This document shows positions 17,360 through 26,485 of a stretch of 64,000 nucleotides of DNA, piece after piece. The stretch comes from Chloroflexota bacterium. Lineage in GTDB: Bacteria > Chloroflexota > Anaerolineae > Aggregatilineales > Phototrophicaceae. The notes below the pieces were generated by a model. The model saw nothing but the letters and a program-made list of their open reading frames with translations. It was not told the DNA's origin and did not search any database. The number at the start of each line of letters is the position of its first letter. The first letter of the stretch is position 1. The stretch lies in NCBI GenBank assembly GCA_026707225.1, contig JAPOXG010000010.1, forward strand, positions 1-64,000. Reading direction: 5' to 3'. Made by a program: the position numbers and the translations under genes.

Positions 17360-20038
17360 TCAGCTAATGTCGCCGGGGTTCGCGTAGACGCGTCGAATGT
17401 TCTCGGCCAAGATGCGATGCTCAGAGCGCTCCAGCAGGGGATCTTCCTCAAATTGCGTATGCGCTTCACGCTGGGACAGCTCGGCCAGATCAGCGACATT
17501 CTGCTGCATCAAATGCAAATTGCTGTGGCCGCTTTGGCGCCGGCCCAGCAGCTCGCCGATGCCGCGCAGGCGCAGATCAACCTCCGCCAGATAAAAGCCG
17601 TCGTTCGATGCTTCCACTGCGGCCAGGCGCTGTTCCGCAATGCTCAATTCATCGGCATCAATCTGGCCGGCATGCAGATCATGAATGCGATCAAAGTCAA
17701 TATTCGCCGCCTGATCAGGTAACAGAAAGCAATATGATTGAGATTCTCCGCGGCCGACGCGACCGCGAAACTGGTGCAATTGAGCCAGTCCAAATCGATT
17801 GGCGCCTTCAATGACGATGACGTTTGCATTCGGAATGTCGACCCCCACCTCAGCCACCGAAGTCGTGACCATGACGTCGTACCGGCGCTCGGCGAAGTCG
17901 TTCATCAGTTCGTCTTTTTCCGCCGCGCTCAGTCGACCGTGCAGCAAGCAGACGCGGTGGCGATGGAATACCTGGCTCAGGCGCTCAAAGGCGCCGGTTG
18001 CATCGGCGGTCTCCAGCGATTCGGATTCTTCCACCAGCGGATGAATGAAGAAAGCCTGCCCGCCTTGCTCCAGCCTTGCGGTGATGAATCCATACAGTCG
18101 CTCGCGCGCGACCGGGTCAATAAGATTCGTAATGACTTCTTGGCGGCCCGGCGGTTTCTCATCAATTACGGTGATATCCAAATCGGCGAAAAGCGTCAGA
18201 GCCATGGTGCGCGGATATGGCGTCGCGCTCATGAACAGCAGATGCGGATTCTCGCCCTTGCCGCGGAGCGCCGCTCGCTGATCGACGCCGAAACGCTGCT
18301 GCTCGTCGATGACAGCGATTGCCAGGTTATGGAATTCGACACCGGCTTGGATGACCGCGTGCGTGCCGACAACAATGTCAATCGAGCCGTCGGCGATGCC
18401 TCGATAGATCGACTCTCGCTCCGGCCCGCTCAGGGCGCCCGTCAGCAGCGCAATCACCGGCTGGCTGTCCCGATTCGTCCGGCTGAAAGCCTCGTTGACC
18501 GCGCGATAGTGCTGTTCCGCTAAAATGCCGGTTGGCGCCATGATTGCCGCCTGCCTGCCGTTGCGCAATGCCATAGCCATGGCGACGATTGCCACCGCGG
18601 TCTTGCCGCAGCCGACATCGCCTTGCAGCAGACGATTCATCGGCAACGCGCGCGCCACATCGCGCTGGATCGCGGAGATGGCGCCCCGCTGAGCGTCGGT
18701 CAGTTCATAAGGAAACACCTGGCCGAGAAAGCTCTCGACGAATTCGTCACCGATTTCAAGCTGCGGGCTTGGTAGGGATTGCCATTCGCGCCGATTCGCG
18801 AGCAGCGCCAGTTGCAAGGTCAGCAGTTCGTCAAAGGCGAGCCGCTTATGCGCGTGATCTCGGTGATCCCAGCCAGCGGGAAAATGCGCCTGGCACAGCG
18901 CCCAGCCCAGGTCAGCCAATTCCGCCCGATCAAGCACGGACGGCGGCAATGGATCTGGAAGCTTTTCCGCCCATTCGTTTACCAGTGACTTGATCATGCG
19001 CCGGAAATGCCTGGGTCGCAGCCCTTTGGTCATACGGTAGACCGGCACAATACCGATAGTATGCAGATTCTCGCTGGCAAGCTCTTCCCATTCGGGATTG
19101 GCCATTTGCTTCATATCGCGGAAATAGGTCACTTTGCCGCTCAGGACGATCTGCATGCCGCGCTGGAGTTTCGCCGCCAAGAAGTCTTGGCGGAAAAAGC
19201 GAACAGACATGGCGCCCGTGCCATCAGAGACGACCACTACCAGGTCCTTGCCTGCCCGGCTATGGACGACCCTTGCGCTGGTGATGGTGGCTATAATCGT
19301 CGCTTCAGCGTTGTCGGGCAGGTCCTTGATGGTGAGCAATTCGGTGTAGTCGCGATATTGACGGGGCAGGTTGAACAGCAGATCGCGAACTGTGAAGATA
19401 TCCATTTGCGCAAGCAATTCGGCAAATTTCTTGCCGATGCCCTTGACTTCTGTCGTTGGCGCGTCCAAATCGCGCTGCGCGTTTGCGATGTCGTCTTCTG
19501 TCGGCCGAGCGCGCCGCCGCGGCGGACGCTCGAGACGGGGCATGGCGGGCAAATCGAGCCCGGTCGATTTTGGGCCTCCGGTGAAATCTTCGTCATAAGT
19601 CGCGCTGTCGTCGGCGTAGGAGCGCTTCTGTCCGCGCGAGCGCGGCGGGCTCGCCCTGCGGCGGTCGGAGTGGTCACGCCGTTGCTGACGCCATTCAGGC
19701 GCCGGGACCGTCTCTTCACGCTTTGGCAGCTTCTCTTGCCACTCAGGAATTCGATCACGGTATGCCTTTGGCGCCGGCGCGCGGTTGGTCGCTCGATCCA
19801 GAATATATTCGATCTTGATGATTCGCTCGTTTTCATCCGTCAAGGCCTCATAAGCGCTCAGGATGTCGACGATTTCATCGATCAGGATGTGCTGCTCCGC
19901 GCGACGTGCCTGCTCCCGCGCTTGCGATTGCCAAGATGAGACAAAGGCGACCATCCCGCCAACGACGGCGACATTCTTGCCCCCTTGCTCGCGTTCGAGT
20001 TTCAGGATTTTCACCATCGTTTCCAGCGCGGATGGCAT
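17360..20038 (-). CDS. recG: ATP-dependent DNA helicase RecG with long N-terminal extension
   Basis: This branch-migration helicase remodels stalled forks and recombination intermediates. The helicase core has Walker A GDVGCGKT (473-480), DEQQRFG (578-584; usually DEQHRFG), motif III LLFMSATPYPRT, and motif VI text HQFRGRVGRG. The OB wedge domain is around 235-310. At 892 aa it is about 200 residues longer than typical RecG. Residues 1-85 are helical and 85-190 are a basic, Arg/Pro-rich, probably disordered linker. The extension has good codon continuity, so it appears real. It ends four bases before the downstream DegV gene. Confidence 0.95.
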   Translation of the reverse strand: MPSALETMVKILKLEREQGGKNVAVVGGMVAFVSSWQSQAREQARRAEQHILIDEIVDILSAYEALTDENERIIKIEYILDRATNRAPAPKAYRDRIPEWQEKLPKREETVPAPEWRQQRRDHSDRRRASPPRSRGQKRSYADDSATYDEDFTGGPKSTGLDLPAMPRLERPPRRRARPTEDDIANAQRDLDAPTTEVKGIGKKFAELLAQMDIFTVRDLLFNLPRQYRDYTELLTIKDLPDNAEATIIATITSARVVHSRAGKDLVVVVSDGTGAMSVRFFRQDFLAAKLQRGMQIVLSGKVTYFRDMKQMANPEWEELASENLHTIGIVPVYRMTKGLRPRHFRRMIKSLVNEWAEKLPDPLPPSVLDRAELADLGWALCQAHFPAGWDHRDHAHKRLAFDELLTLQLALLANRREWQSLPSPQLEIGDEFVESFLGQVFPYELTDAQRGAISAIQRDVARALPMNRLLQGDVGCGKTAVAIVAMAMALRNGRQAAIMAPTGILAEQHYRAVNEAFSRTNRDSQPVIALLTGALSGPERESIYRGIADGSIDIVVGTHAVIQAGVEFHNLAIAVIDEQQRFGVDQRAALRGKGENPHLLFMSATPYPRTMALTLFADLDITVIDEKPPGRQEVITNLIDPVARERLYGFITARLEQGGQAFFIHPLVEESESLETADATGAFERLSQVFHRHRVCLLHGRLSAAEKDELMNDFAERRYDVMVTTSVAEVGVDIPNANVIVIEGANRFGLAQLHQFRGRVGRGESQSYCFLLPDQAANIDFDRIHDLHAGQIDADELSIAEQRLAAVEASNDGFYLAEVDLRLRGIGELLGRRQSGHSNLHLMQQNVADLAELSQREAHTQFEEDPLLERSEHRILAENIRRVYANPGDIS

Positions 20039-20041
20039 CGA

Positions 20042-20899
20042 TTATCGTCTCCAGTTCGCGTTCAATGTGGCGACTCCAATCGAGCCCGGCCCAATGTGCG
20101 TGCCCAAGGTTGGCGTCGTTTCGACAACTAGTGTATCAGATGGCGCCAAATCACGAATCCTTTCAAGGAAGCTCTCGGCGCCCCTTCTGTTTGCGATGTG
20201 CAAAACAGCAAGGCGTTCGAGCGGCGTCTGATCATTCGTGAGCGAAGCCAACCTCCGTTCCGCGCGAGACCAGGTTCGCAGCCGAGCGATTGACACAACC
20301 TCGCCATCGCTAACGCTTACAATGGGTTTGATCTTCAGAAGGCTCCCAACGCTCGCGACCAGCGCATTGACGCGTCCGCTGCGGCGCAGATACACCATCG
20401 TATCAATTATCGCATAGACCCTGGTGTGCAGGCGAACGCGCTCGATAGCGTCTAGTATGGCTTCCAGCGGGGCGCCTTTGGCGGCAAGCTCCGCCGCGGC
20501 CCAGGCTTGGAATCCGATGCCGAAAGTGAGCTGCAAGCTGTCCACCAGCGTGACTTTGTCCTCGCCGACGGCTTCCGCGCCCAGCCGCATCGCATTGAGG
20601 GCGCCGCTCAGTTTTTCCGGCACGTGGATAGAAACGATGTGCGCCGCGCCGTCGTCAAGAATCTCGCGATAAAAGGCTTCCGCGTCCCCGGGCGAGGGCG
20701 CCGCTGTTGTCGGCAGGCTGCGCATGGAGGGCAGTTCGCGGAAGAAGCGTTCGCGATTCAGCGATTTACCGTCATCCGGGATGCTCTTGCCGTCAATGTT
20801 CACATAAGTCGGGATGATTTGAACATTTAGCGCTTTGGCTAAATCGGCCGGCAAATCGCAGACGCTGTCGGCGGCGATGCGAATGCGATCAGAAGTCAT
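20042..20899 (-). CDS. DegV family fatty-acid-binding protein (FakB-like)
   Basis: DegV proteins bind a single fatty acid and present it to the kinase FakA. Signatures: RIAADSVCDLP near the N-terminus, LPTTAAPSPG (the TSxPSP-type loop), MVYLRRSGRV, and HIGPGSIGVA near the C-terminus, which contains the usual His and Gly residues at the fatty-acid head group. Length (285 aa) is standard. It overlaps the upstream paralogue by 11 bases and is the last of a coupled kinase-DegV-DegV run. Confidence 0.92.
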   Translation of the reverse strand: MTSDRIRIAADSVCDLPADLAKALNVQIIPTYVNIDGKSIPDDGKSLNRERFFRELPSMRSLPTTAAPSPGDAEAFYREILDDGAAHIVSIHVPEKLSGALNAMRLGAEAVGEDKVTLVDSLQLTFGIGFQAWAAAELAAKGAPLEAILDAIERVRLHTRVYAIIDTMVYLRRSGRVNALVASVGSLLKIKPIVSVSDGEVVSIARLRTWSRAERRLASLTNDQTPLERLAVLHIANRRGAESFLERIRDLAPSDTLVVETTPTLGTHIGPGSIGVATLNANWRR

Positions 20900-21764
20900 A
20901 ATCGAATACGTCCACCGCTCTTTCCAAGACGGCGACGCCGGTCGCCTTTGTTCCGAGATAACTCGCCATGGTGGCGCTGTACATGGTGAAGGGAAAGTGC
21001 TGGCCCGGGAATTCGAACGCCAGACGGTCTTGCATCAGGCGCGTTTCTTCCGTGATATGCGTCTGATCTTGAAGTACGACTGCGTCTTCCAACTCGGTGA
21101 ATTCAACAAGGAACTCCACCAGCCGTTCAATGACTTCGCCCCGGGTACGCACTTTCTCGATAACGATGAATTTGCCATCTTCCAGGCTGACAAAGGGTTT
21201 GATCCCCAGATGCGCGGCCAATACAGCGTGCGACGGTTTCATAAAGCCGTTGGCGCGCAAGAAATCAACATTGTCTACACAGTAGACGGAGTAAATGCGA
21301 TTGACCGCTTGGCGAACCGTCTGAATGACCGCTTCAGCCGAGTCCTGCTCGTTGGCGGCCCGCGCCGCGACGCGTATGAGCATGCCTTGCCCGGCGCAAA
21401 GACTCTGCGAATCGACCACCGCAATCTCGCAGCCGCCGCTCACCTGCTGCGCAGCCAGGCGGCCGTTCCGCCAACTGTCCGATAGCTCGCGCGATGGATG
21501 CACCGAGATGATCGCGTCGCAGAAGTGGGACAGGCGCGTGTATAAATCGGCGTAGTCATATTCTGATGGCGGTTCGACAAGGGGTGGGCTGCCCTGGTCT
21601 GACATGAGATGAAAAGCCTCTTCAGGCTCAATGTCAATGCCCTCAAGATATCGCCTTCCCGCGATCTCGATAACGTTGGGCAGAATCGTAACCGGGAAGT
21701 GACGGACCAGGCGCGGGTTGGAAAAGCGCGCTCCGCTATCGGTCACGATATGGATTCTAGGCAT
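20889..21764 (-). CDS. Divergent DegV family protein
   Basis: This is a second DegV-family protein, with the N-terminal IHIVTDSGARF and the middle VDFLRANGFMK, where standard family members have YLxxGGR/SGR. The loop usually TSxPSP reads LVEPPSEYD. The C-terminal HxGPG motif is replaced by TMASYLGTKATGVAV, so the head-group His appears to be missing. Length is 291 aa. It abuts the FakA-like gene (stop/start at 21764) and overlaps the next DegV gene. It may bind a different lipid or have another role. Confidence 0.88.
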   Translation of the reverse strand: MPRIHIVTDSGARFSNPRLVRHFPVTILPNVIEIAGRRYLEGIDIEPEEAFHLMSDQGSPPLVEPPSEYDYADLYTRLSHFCDAIISVHPSRELSDSWRNGRLAAQQVSGGCEIAVVDSQSLCAGQGMLIRVAARAANEQDSAEAVIQTVRQAVNRIYSVYCVDNVDFLRANGFMKPSHAVLAAHLGIKPFVSLEDGKFIVIEKVRTRGEVIERLVEFLVEFTELEDAVVLQDQTHITEETRLMQDRLAFEFPGQHFPFTMYSATMASYLGTKATGVAVLERAVDVFDYDF

Positions 21765-23389
21765 TATTCAACGCTTATCAGGAATGGATACAGAGATTGC
21801 CCGCCATAGATGGCTTCAAATTCTAATCCCTTGATGGACTTTGTCAAACGCCGAATCAATTGATTCGTTTCGAGCTCGGAAATGCCGGCGCCGTAATATA
21901 CCGTTGCCAACTCCAGGCTGGAGACATCCAACGTAGCAAAAGCGTCTAGTGTCGCCCTGGCGACGTCTGAGGAAGCCGAGCGGATCGCGCCATCAACGAT
22001 CGCGATGATGTCGTTCTCGCTGATTTCCAGATCGCCAATTCGAGTCCCGCGCGAGGCGCGCGCAATCTCTATGGAGTGAATCTCCTCGCATGCCGCGCTC
22101 ATTTGAGCAATGGTCGACTCGAAATCGGCGCCGGCATCGATTGCGTCGCCCAAGGCTAGCATGGCGTTGATGCCTTGCAGAACCGTCTCTGTCGGTACAA
22201 CCCGCGCCAACATAGGTTCGACGAGATCGGCCGCCTGTCGCGCAGCCAGAATGAAGTTAGGATTGTTTGGCAGGATGATCACATGATCGGCGGTCGCTTG
22301 CTGAATCGCGGCGATGAAGTCTTCCGCTGACGGATTGTATCCAGCGCCACCCCTTATAACGGCGCCGCATTTCAAATCGTGGAATACAGCGCGCAATCCA
22401 TCGCCTTCGGCGACGGCGATGACCCAGGCGTTCAAAGTTGCGGCGTCAGGCTGGCCTCGCATTGAAGACGCGCCCACTAAGCTCTGCTGATACTGCAAGG
22501 TCATATTTTCAACCACGACGTCATCGAGCGCCGCGCCCGACCGAATGGCGTAATCGAGCGGACCCGCTGGATTGTCGGCGTGAATATGCACCTTCATCGT
22601 CTTTTCGTCGCCGACAACAATGACAGACCAACCCAATTGCTCCAAATCACGGCGCGTTTGAGTCAGGTCGAGGTCCTGTCCAATCATGAGAAACTGCACA
22701 TCATAGCCAAATGACTCTGTGCCGGCGCCGGCCGCGGCGAGCTTACCCGCATTTGGCGCAATACTGGTTTGCAGCGGCGATCGGTCCCCGCGCAGGCCGC
22801 GCAGGAAGCAGACCAGCCCCATTCCGCCAGCGTCTACGACCCCCGCGTCCTGCAGCATCGGAAGCAGTCGCGGCGTATTATTGAGCGAGGCGTCGGCGGC
22901 GGCAATCAGAGTTTCCAACATTTCCATTAGCGATGAGGACCCGGATTCTTGGCCCTGCAAAGTCTCCGTTGCTTCGCGCGCGACGGTCAGGATGGTGCCT
23001 TCCTTCGGTTCCGAGACGGATGCGTAGCCTCGTTGCACCGCCGCCTGACAAGCGCGGGCGAATAGCTCGTCGCTTAACAGCGGCGCGTTGTCCAAGCCAT
23101 CTGCGAATCCCTGCAGCAGCTGCGAGAGAATCGTGCCGCTGTTGCCGCGCGCGCCCATTAGCGCTCCATGCGCGAAGCCTCCTGCAATTTGGCTGAAATC
23201 GTCACTTTCTGTGTCTTCGATTTCCCGGTACGCGCGTTGAAGCGTATGGAACATATTGATGCCGGTGTCGCCATCCGGTACGGGAAAGACATTGAGCCGA
23301 TTGATGAGATCCACATTTCTGGATAGGTTATTGAGGCCCGCGCGGAAGAGCCGCTTCAGCGCGCGACCGCCGATACTATGGGTCGTCAT
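21764..23389 (-). CDS. DhaL/Dak2-domain kinase (FakA-like fatty acid kinase)
   Basis: The family phosphorylates fatty acids held by DegV/FakB partners; the ATP site is a DhaL fold. The N-terminal domain shows NVFPVPDGDTGINMF (about 33-47) with the metal-binding Asp residues and GARGNSGTILSQLLQG. The C-terminal half resembles FakA's regulatory region. An ATG at 23389 overlaps the end of rpe by 14 bases and starts the true protein (541 aa); an upstream extension to 23428 lies entirely inside rpe. Both neighbours downstream are DegV proteins, which supports the fatty-acid-kinase reading over a dihydroxyacetone kinase. Confidence 0.92.
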   Translation of the reverse strand: MTTHSIGGRALKRLFRAGLNNLSRNVDLINRLNVFPVPDGDTGINMFHTLQRAYREIEDTESDDFSQIAGGFAHGALMGARGNSGTILSQLLQGFADGLDNAPLLSDELFARACQAAVQRGYASVSEPKEGTILTVAREATETLQGQESGSSSLMEMLETLIAAADASLNNTPRLLPMLQDAGVVDAGGMGLVCFLRGLRGDRSPLQTSIAPNAGKLAAAGAGTESFGYDVQFLMIGQDLDLTQTRRDLEQLGWSVIVVGDEKTMKVHIHADNPAGPLDYAIRSGAALDDVVVENMTLQYQQSLVGASSMRGQPDAATLNAWVIAVAEGDGLRAVFHDLKCGAVIRGGAGYNPSAEDFIAAIQQATADHVIILPNNPNFILAARQAADLVEPMLARVVPTETVLQGINAMLALGDAIDAGADFESTIAQMSAACEEIHSIEIARASRGTRIGDLEISENDIIAIVDGAIRSASSDVARATLDAFATLDVSSLELATVYYGAGISELETNQLIRRLTKSIKGLEFEAIYGGQSLYPFLISVE

Positions 23390-24095
23390 TGGCAATGGCC
23401 AGCGCCGCCGCGCGCCGCAATTCCGCAATCCCGGCGGCGATTCCTTTTTTGTGCTGAAAGATGCAAGTACCGGCGATGGCGATATCGGCGCCTGCTTTCA
23501 TCGCAGACGATAGGGTCTCCGCATTGATCCCGCCGTCGACCTCGATCTCGATATCGCGCCCCGCAACCATTGCGCGCAGCGTTCGCAGCTTTCTGGTCAT
23601 GCCGCTGATGAAACTCTGCCCGCCGAATCCCGGATTCACCGTCATCACGTTGATCATGTCCACATCATCAAGGATGTCTTGCAGCGCCGACGCCGGCGTA
23701 TGTGGATTGAGCGCCACGCCCGCGCGACAGCCGGCTTCTTTTATCTGACCAAGTACGCTATGCAGATGGGTAGACGCTTCAATGTGCACCGAGATTGAAT
23801 CGGCGCCGCTTTCAGCAAACCGCCTCAGAAATCGGTCCGGTTCGACGATCATCAAGTGGACATCCAGCGGGATGGCAGCCACTTTCGCTATCGCCTCAAC
23901 GACTAGCGGACCCATGGTGATATTGGGGACAAAGCGCCCGTCCATCACATCAATGTGGATGAGATCGGCGCCCGCCTCTTGCGCGCGCGTCACCTCCTCG
24001 CCCAAGCGCCCAAAGTCCGCCGCTAGTATCGAAGGCGCGATCTTAATCTGTTTGCTCGTCAAGCGCTGTTGCGACTTTCGCTTAGATGAATCCAT
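23376..24095 (-). CDS. rpe: Ribulose-phosphate 3-epimerase
   Basis: It interconverts ribulose 5-phosphate and xylulose 5-phosphate in the pentose phosphate pathway. Signatures: IAPSILAADFGRL, HIDVMDGRFVPNITMGP, DVHLMI, VMTVNPGFGGQ and EVDGGIN, including the metal and catalytic residues. Length is 239 aa, with about 18 extra hydrophilic residues at the N-terminus, so the true start may be slightly downstream. Its end overlaps the FakA-like gene, suggesting coupled translation. Confidence 0.95.
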   Translation of the reverse strand: MDSSKRKSQQRLTSKQIKIAPSILAADFGRLGEEVTRAQEAGADLIHIDVMDGRFVPNITMGPLVVEAIAKVAAIPLDVHLMIVEPDRFLRRFAESGADSISVHIEASTHLHSVLGQIKEAGCRAGVALNPHTPASALQDILDDVDMINVMTVNPGFGGQSFISGMTRKLRTLRAMVAGRDIEIEVDGGINAETLSSAMKAGADIAIAGTCIFQHKKGIAAGIAELRRAAALAIANDDP

Positions 24096-24183
24096 ACGAT
24101 ATTACTGTGCGGGCGTCGCGAGGGCAACAGGATTGCATGGCTCGAGAATGAGTTGCGCGCGGACTGCACGAAGCGCGGCGCCG

Positions 24184-25254
24184 TCATCCAACCGGCATGT
24201 CGCGCAGAACGGCCGTTATCAACTGCCCGCAGCCGGCGTCGATGTCAATGCCGCGGCGAACGCGGACGGTGCTGCTCACGCCATATCCTCGCAGCGCTCG
24301 GCTGAAGCTCTCGATCCGCGCCGCTGCTGCGGGTAGGCCAGCATAATCCCCCGTCGGATTCAAGGGGATGATGTTGACGTGGCAGAGCAGGCCCGTGAGC
24401 AGTCTTCCCAAACGATGCGCTTCTTCTTCAGTATCATTATCGCCGGCGATGGCCGCCCATTCAAATGTGATGCGCCGATTCGTCCGCGCCACATAATAGT
24501 GGCAAGCATCCAAAAGCGCGTCAATCCCCCAGCGCTTGTTGACCGGGATCAGCGCCGAACGCTGCGCGTCCACGGTCTTGTGCAAGCTGACCGCCAACTT
24601 GACCTGTGTGCCTTCATCGGCAAAGCGGCGGATTTGCGGCGCCAGCCCAACCGTGCTTATCGTGATATGTCGCGCCCCAATTTTCAAGCGCGTCATCAGC
24701 TGCCGCACCGCCGCGAGCGTCGCATCATAATTGTGGAATGGCTCGCCCATGCCCATGAAGACGACGTTGCTCAAGCGCTGGCCGCGCGCCGCCAACTCCC
24801 GCGCATATATCATCGCCTGCTCAAAGATTTCGCTCGCCGCTAGGTTGCGCCCAAAGCCCATCTGTCCGGTGGCGCAAAATACGCAGCCCATCGCGCAGCC
24901 GGCCTGCGACGAGAGGCAAGCCGTCTTGCGTTCATCTTCGTAGGGCATTAGTACGGACTCAATCAGCTGGCCATCGCCGAGACGGTGCAATCGCTTTTCC
25001 GTGCCGTCGAGGCTCTGCTGCCGCGCGACCAATTCCAGGCTGCCGAGCGTGGCCGGCTCTCGTAATCTCGCAATCGTCGCGCCGGGCAAGTTGCTCATCG
25101 CATCAAAGCGGTCTACTCTCCGCTCGTACATCCAATCCCAGATTTGCCGCGCGCGATATCGCTCTTCACCCAAGCCTATGACGAAGTCGTCCAACTCGCT
25201 GCGGCTCAGATCGTATAGATTCACCATCGCCATGTCTTCGTTGAAATCTCGCAT
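24184..25254 (-). CDS. rlmN: 23S rRNA (adenine-2503-C2)-methyltransferase (RlmN, radical SAM)
   Basis: It methylates A2503 of 23S rRNA (and often tRNA A37) by radical SAM chemistry. The iron-sulfur motif is CAMGCVFC (Cys120, 124, 127), followed by GQMGFGRNL. FMGMGEPFHNYD and the C-terminal RRGIDIDAGCGQL with the second catalytic Cys are present. The two-cysteine mechanism and lack of extra domains fit RlmN, not Cfr. Length is 356 aa. It begins one base after the stop of the CPBP gene upstream. Start codons at 25233 and 25227 are alternatives. Confidence 0.95.
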   Translation of the reverse strand: MRDFNEDMAMVNLYDLSRSELDDFVIGLGEERYRARQIWDWMYERRVDRFDAMSNLPGATIARLREPATLGSLELVARQQSLDGTEKRLHRLGDGQLIESVLMPYEDERKTACLSSQAGCAMGCVFCATGQMGFGRNLAASEIFEQAMIYARELAARGQRLSNVVFMGMGEPFHNYDATLAAVRQLMTRLKIGARHITISTVGLAPQIRRFADEGTQVKLAVSLHKTVDAQRSALIPVNKRWGIDALLDACHYYVARTNRRITFEWAAIAGDNDTEEEAHRLGRLLTGLLCHVNIIPLNPTGDYAGLPAAAARIESFSRALRGYGVSSTVRVRRGIDIDAGCGQLITAVLRDMPVG

Positions 25255-25255
25255 A

Positions 25256-26110
25256 TTATGCCGCCATCAGGCGAGCAAGGACAAAGGGCGCGAAGTTATA
25301 AGTCGCATGACATATAATAGCGGCAGTCGTGCTGAAGCGTAGACGCACGAGGCCGAAACAGACCGAAACAGCGAACAGAATTGGCAGCGCAGGGCTCAAG
25401 CCATAGTGCGTATGCAACAAGGTAAACAGCAGTGACGTTACAAAGAGACCAAACACCGGCTGCAAAGCGCCGCGAAACAGAATCTCTTCGCCAGTTCCCG
25501 CCATTGCGGCCAGGGCTAGCGCCGCCGGCAATGAATTCTTGACCGCGTCAAACAACGCCCGCGCGCCCAAGTGATCGGCTGTTACTCCGGCGGGCATGAG
25601 GCTTGCGGCAAGCGTCGCGGCAACATAGATCAGCAAGCCCAGAGCTATCCCTGCAAGGCAATCGTTGAGTGTGGGCCAACGCAAGCCCAGCCGCCGCAGC
25701 GCCTGTTCGCGGTCGCGGCGCAATCCCCAGCCCGTGCCCAGCGCCGACAGCGAAACGAATATCATCGTTGAACCCGCCAGGTTCAAGAGAATGCCGCCCG
25801 TATCCGGCGCGAACCAATGCTGTTCGTTTTCGCCAGGCGTAGAGTGCAGCAGCCAGATCTGCCGCATCATGTAGGCCATTGTGAGCAGGCTCGCCGCGCG
25901 ATGCACGAGGCTGCTCTCGTCGTACTTGGGCCGATTAGAAGGGTTGAGCGCGGTTACCACTTTCCCGACCAGCGCCCACAGCATGTCAATTTGGGTGAGG
26001 CCCAGGCTAAGCAGCGCCGTGAGCGGTTTGCCATTTCGCCGGCACAGTTCATGATTGGCGGCCAGGAGCAGAAGCACGGCGTAAATCAGCCCCGCCAGGT
26101 ACAGATTCAT
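25256..26110 (-). CDS. CPBP family intramembrane metalloprotease
   Basis: This is an Abi/CAAX-type membrane protease. The first motif is GTGEEILFRGAL (EExxxR), the second is LLFTLLHTHYG with a conserved His, and the third is ICHATYNFAP (HxxxN). About seven or eight hydrophobic segments are visible in 284 aa. Such proteins process prenylated or other membrane peptides; many have no known substrate. It is directly upstream of rlmN in the same orientation. Confidence 0.85.
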   Translation of the reverse strand: MNLYLAGLIYAVLLLLAANHELCRRNGKPLTALLSLGLTQIDMLWALVGKVVTALNPSNRPKYDESSLVHRAASLLTMAYMMRQIWLLHSTPGENEQHWFAPDTGGILLNLAGSTMIFVSLSALGTGWGLRRDREQALRRLGLRWPTLNDCLAGIALGLLIYVAATLAASLMPAGVTADHLGARALFDAVKNSLPAALALAAMAGTGEEILFRGALQPVFGLFVTSLLFTLLHTHYGLSPALPILFAVSVCFGLVRLRFSTTAAIICHATYNFAPFVLARLMAA

Positions 26111-26192
26111 TTTGCCTTCCGCAGAGGTGATGTCCGGCTAGTCTATAAGAGAAAGGCGCGCGCTTCAACGCCTGCGCGTCGGCATCGCTATG

Positions 26193-26221
26193 TTGACAGC
26201 CAAATCCGGCTATGCTACGAT
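26193..26221 (+). promoter_or_regulatory. Predicted promoter of the tRNA-Ser pair
   Basis: TTGACA (26193-26198) is separated by 17 bases from TACGAT (26216-26221), with an extended -10 TG at 26213-26214. The predicted start is about 26228, some 27 bases before the first tRNA. Confidence 0.65.
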
Positions 26222-26254
26222 GACAGTCGCCACATCGCAACGTGTCGCATTGTT

Positions 26255-26341
26255 GGAGAGGTGGCCGAGTGGTTTAAGGCGATGGTCTTGAAAACCATTG
26301 TACGGTTCTCCGTACCGCAGGTTCGAATCCTGTCCTCTCCG
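26255..26341 (+). tRNA. tRNA-Ser (anticodon TGA)
   Basis: The acceptor stem GGAGAGG pairs with CCTCTCC. The D-loop is GGCCGAGTGGTTTAAGGC and the anticodon loop reads CT-TGA-AA. A long variable arm (GTACGGTTCTCCGTAC) is typical of class II serine tRNAs, and the T arm is GCAGGTTCGAATCCTGT. CCA is not encoded. Confidence 0.97.
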
Positions 26342-26374
26342 CCTGAACCACTTTAACAGCTAGCATACCTTTAT

Positions 26375-26462
26375 GGAGAGGTGCCAGAGTGGTTGATTGG
26401 GGCCGCCTGCTAAGCGGTTGTACCTGTTAAGGGTACCGCAGGTTCGAATCCTGTCCTCTCCG
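26375..26462 (+). tRNA. tRNA-Ser (anticodon GCT)
   Basis: The acceptor and T arms match the preceding tRNA. The anticodon stem-loop is CCGCCTGCTAAGCGG with anticodon GCT, and the variable arm is long (GTACCTGTTAAGGGTAC). It lies 33 bases after the first tRNA and is probably co-transcribed. CCA is not encoded. Confidence 0.97.
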
Positions 26463-26485
26463 CTATCTGCTATTGGAGCCCGTAA

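Noticed and set aside
26255..26462. Twin tRNA-Ser sequences as an integrative-element attachment site
   Set aside because: The repeated arms are ordinary tRNA stems. No integrase, no truncated tRNA copy and no foreign island follow.
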